Assembly (NCBI GenBank): GCA_902727855.1
Contig: CACVAS010000107.1
Span: 181,137 to 245,136, forward strand
Source: an uncultured Sulfurovum sp.
GTDB taxonomy: Bacteria; Campylobacterota; Campylobacteria; Campylobacterales; Sulfurovaceae
Length of the DNA stretch: 64,000 nucleotides
Reading direction: 5' to 3'
The notes beneath the pieces were generated by a model. The model was not told the origin of the DNA. It saw nothing but the letters and a program-made list of their open reading frames with translations, and did no database searches. Positions 62,386 to 64,000 of the stretch are shown one piece after another; the stretch's first letter is position 1; the number at the start of each line of letters is the position of its first letter. The translations under genes were made by a program, and so were the position numbers.

Positions 62386-64000
62386 TACAACAAGATATAA
62401 GTATAACCCAAATGAGATGGGTGAAGATGAGTTCTTGCAAAGGTTTGTAGTAAGACAAGAGGTATTTGACGAAATTTATGAGGCATTGCAAGGTGCAGAC
62501 TACTCTGTGCCAAATCAGCATCATATACTTGTAGGACAAAGAGGACAAGGCAAGACTACAATATTGCGTAAAATCAATATAGAAATAGCAAAAGATAAAA
62601 AACTCTCTAAATTCCTCATACCTGTACAGTTTACAGAAGAACAATATAGTATGCGAGGGCTTTGTAGTCTTTGGGAGAGGGTGGCAGAACATTTAGAAGA
62701 CCACTATGCAGCACTTTTTGAAGATGCCTTAGAACAAGTAGAAATGCATGAAGAGGATGATAACTATGAGATGAAGTGCTTTTCTTACTTAGAAAAGCTT
62801 TTGAAAAATCAAAAAAAGAAACTTATACTACTCATTGACAATATCAATATATTATTAGAAAGTCTCAATGAACAAGAACAGCACCATTTAAGAGAGATAC
62901 TTTTGACTTCATCAAGTTTCATTATAGTGGGTGGTTCTACTAAGATGTTTGAGCAACAGTATGAGTACTCAAAACCATTTTACGAATTTTTTAACATCAT
63001 ACCACTAGAGGGGCTTAACTTTGAAGAGAGTGTAGCTCTTCTGAAAATACTTGGAGACAAAGAACAAACTCAAAAAATAGAAGGAATCATAGAAAATAAT
63101 CCTGCACGCATAGAAACACTAAGACGCGTTACAGGTGGTGTACCTAGAACGATGGTGATGCTATTTGACATCTTCGTAGAAGACAATGGTGATACTTTTA
63201 ATGACCTTATGAAAGTACTGGATGATGTTACACCTTTGTATCAAGAACGCATGAACCACATACCAAAGGTACTGCAAAATATTACCCATGCCATAGCTCT
63301 GAACTGGGATGGCATGCTCACTAAAGAGATAGCCAAGAAAACAAAACTAGAGAGTAAAGTAGTCTCAGCACAACTCAAACAGCTGGAGAAGTACCAGATA
63401 GTAGAGTCTGTCTCAACAGGAAAAAACAAAATATATAGCATAAAAGAACGGTTTTTTAACATCTGGTACTTGATGCGTTTTGGCAAAAAGAAAGATAGAA
63501 ACAGAGTAGAGTGGCTCATACAGTTTTTACTTGCTTGGTATAGCAAAGATGAGTTGGAAAAGAAAGCAAAAAGTTTTATGCATAGATGTAAGACCAGTGA
63601 GTATAACCCTCAATATGTATTGCAATATACAGAAGCTTTAAGCTATGCAGGTATAAATGACACGCTTGAGAGTGAATTAAAACAGAATACAAAGAGTTAT
63701 TTTGATGAGATAGGTTCTTCATTAAAAAATGACTTGTCCTCTAGCAACCATGAATTGTATGCAAAAGTACTAGATGCTTATGATCAGAACGATGAAGAAA
63801 AAGCCATTAAAATCTTAGAAAAATCAGGAAAACAAAATGGTACTGTTTTAAATGAACTTGGTATTTTATACTCTGAGAAAAAAGAGTACAACCAAGCAGA
63901 GGAGTACTATCTTAAAGCCATAGAGAGTGGGAATATGGATGCACTGAATAACCTTGGTCTTTTATACAAAGAGAAAAAAGAGTACAACCAAGCAGAGGAG
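62372..64000 (+). CDS. P-loop ATPase with winged-helix and TPR-like repeats, partial (3' end off the window)
   Basis: The frame opens at an ATG at 62372, inside the previous gene's last codons, and stays open to the edge (543 residues seen). Walker A HHILVGQRGQGKTTILRKI near residue 50, Walker B KLILLIDNINILLE near 150, sensor FIIVGGSTKMFEQ. RRVTGGVPRTMVMLF follows. Residues about 305-370 are a winged helix (WDGMLTKEIAKKTKLESKVV, AQLKQLEKYQIVE, RFFNIWYLMRFG). TPR-like repeats begin near residue 470 (LNELGILYSEKKEYNQAEEY). ATPase plus helix repeats is the layout of STAND-type switches. Its promoter is that of the first ATPase. Confidence 0.78.
   Translation, partial: MSQTNTTRYKYNPNEMGEDEFLQRFVVRQEVFDEIYEALQGADYSVPNQHHILVGQRGQGKTTILRKINIEIAKDKKLSKFLIPVQFTEEQYSMRGLCSLWERVAEHLEDHYAALFEDALEQVEMHEEDDNYEMKCFSYLEKLLKNQKKKLILLIDNINILLESLNEQEQHHLREILLTSSSFIIVGGSTKMFEQQYEYSKPFYEFFNIIPLEGLNFEESVALLKILGDKEQTQKIEGIIENNPARIETLRRVTGGVPRTMVMLFDIFVEDNGDTFNDLMKVLDDVTPLYQERMNHIPKVLQNITHAIALNWDGMLTKEIAKKTKLESKVVSAQLKQLEKYQIVESVSTGKNKIYSIKERFFNIWYLMRFGKKKDRNRVEWLIQFLLAWYSKDELEKKAKSFMHRCKTSEYNPQYVLQYTEALSYAGINDTLESELKQNTKSYFDEIGSSLKNDLSSSNHELYAKVLDAYDQNDEEKAIKILEKSGKQNGTVLNELGILYSEKKEYNQAEEYYLKAIESGNMDALNNLGLLYKEKKEYNQAEE
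63875..64000 (+). repeat. Start of a near-identical 96-bp tandem repeat encoding TPR-like units
   Basis: GAGAAAAAAGAGTACAACCA recurs at 63875 and 63971 with the same following bases (about 30 identical), a 96-base period giving 32-residue units with EKKEYNQAEE and LGLLY. The array continues beyond the window. Confidence 0.75.

Noticed and set aside
62336..62692. 118-residue minus-strand open frame near the ATPase pair
   Set aside because: Antisense to the second ATPase, whose frame from 62372 contains Walker motifs; considered as a small effector but no support.
63241..63546. 101-residue minus-strand open frame
   Set aside because: Antisense to the winged-helix part of the second ATPase.
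1..64000. Search for tRNA, rRNA, CRISPR arrays, riboswitches and phage genes
   Set aside because: I saw no convincing example on either strand. Weak structural RNAs cannot be excluded without covariance searches.

Overview
This is an AT-rich window from a bacterial chromosome, most likely a Campylobacterota member of the Sulfurovum/Sulfurimonas type. Supporting signs are the adjacent rho and murI genes (the same pair is adjacent in Helicobacter pylori), the ccoS-ccoI pair of cbb3-oxidase assembly genes, a lone kdsA, and frequent TTG/GTG starts. I saw no tRNA, rRNA, CRISPR array or intact insertion sequence. The assignment is inferred from gene content; no database was searched.

Layout. 1-9147: a partial secreted SGNH hydrolase on the minus strand, then plus-strand surface-glycan genes: MBOAT acyltransferase plus SGNH partner, Wzx-type flippase, a GT-C-like membrane protein, a GT2-GtrA fusion and a secreted PIG-L-type deacetylase. 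9174-12715: a GT2, rfbC, rfbD and a rhamnosyltransferase that has no ordinary start codon. 12780-14675: a scar holding the C-terminal tip of an RHS gene, transposase-like debris and an orphan lipoprotein. 14676-18940: a second MBOAT/SGNH pair followed by an LtaS-like sulfatase-fold protein. 45163 down to about 18968: a long minus-strand cluster in the order galE, pgi, galU, rfbA, rfbB, wzm, wzt, methyltransferase, a 1184-residue kinase-like/GT2/GT2/RgpF fusion, a third MBOAT/SGNH pair, a YfhO-like protein, a GtrB-like GT2, a UPF0104 flippase-like protein, a 1039-residue RgpF/GT2/GT-B fusion, a fibronectin-III protein, an acyltransferase-3 and a lipoprotein. Many junctions overlap by 4 bases, which suggests translational coupling. 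45201-61124: mostly core genes: YfaZ-like porin, ccoS, ccoI, a CAP-domain protein, rho, murI, a periplasmic rhodanese pair, trpS, der, an MscS channel, a DUF3108 protein, an EamA transporter and kdsA. 61145-64000: an overlapping pair of P-loop ATPases behind a promoter covered by three evenly spaced dyads. The second ATPase carries TPR-like repeats and runs off the window.

How it fits together. Pgi, GalU, GalE and RfbA-D feed UDP-hexoses and dTDP-L-rhamnose into a heteropolysaccharide. Large multi-domain glycosyltransferases would assemble it. Export could use the Wzm/Wzt ABC transporter, and the plus-strand genes add a Wzx-type flippase. Three MBOAT/SGNH pairs, an acyltransferase-3, a PIG-L deacetylase, two Gtr-like side-chain modules and an LtaS-like transferase would decorate the chain on the periplasmic side. 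The most system-like unexplained item is the ATPase pair at the right end, with its operator array and winged-helix-like C-termini.
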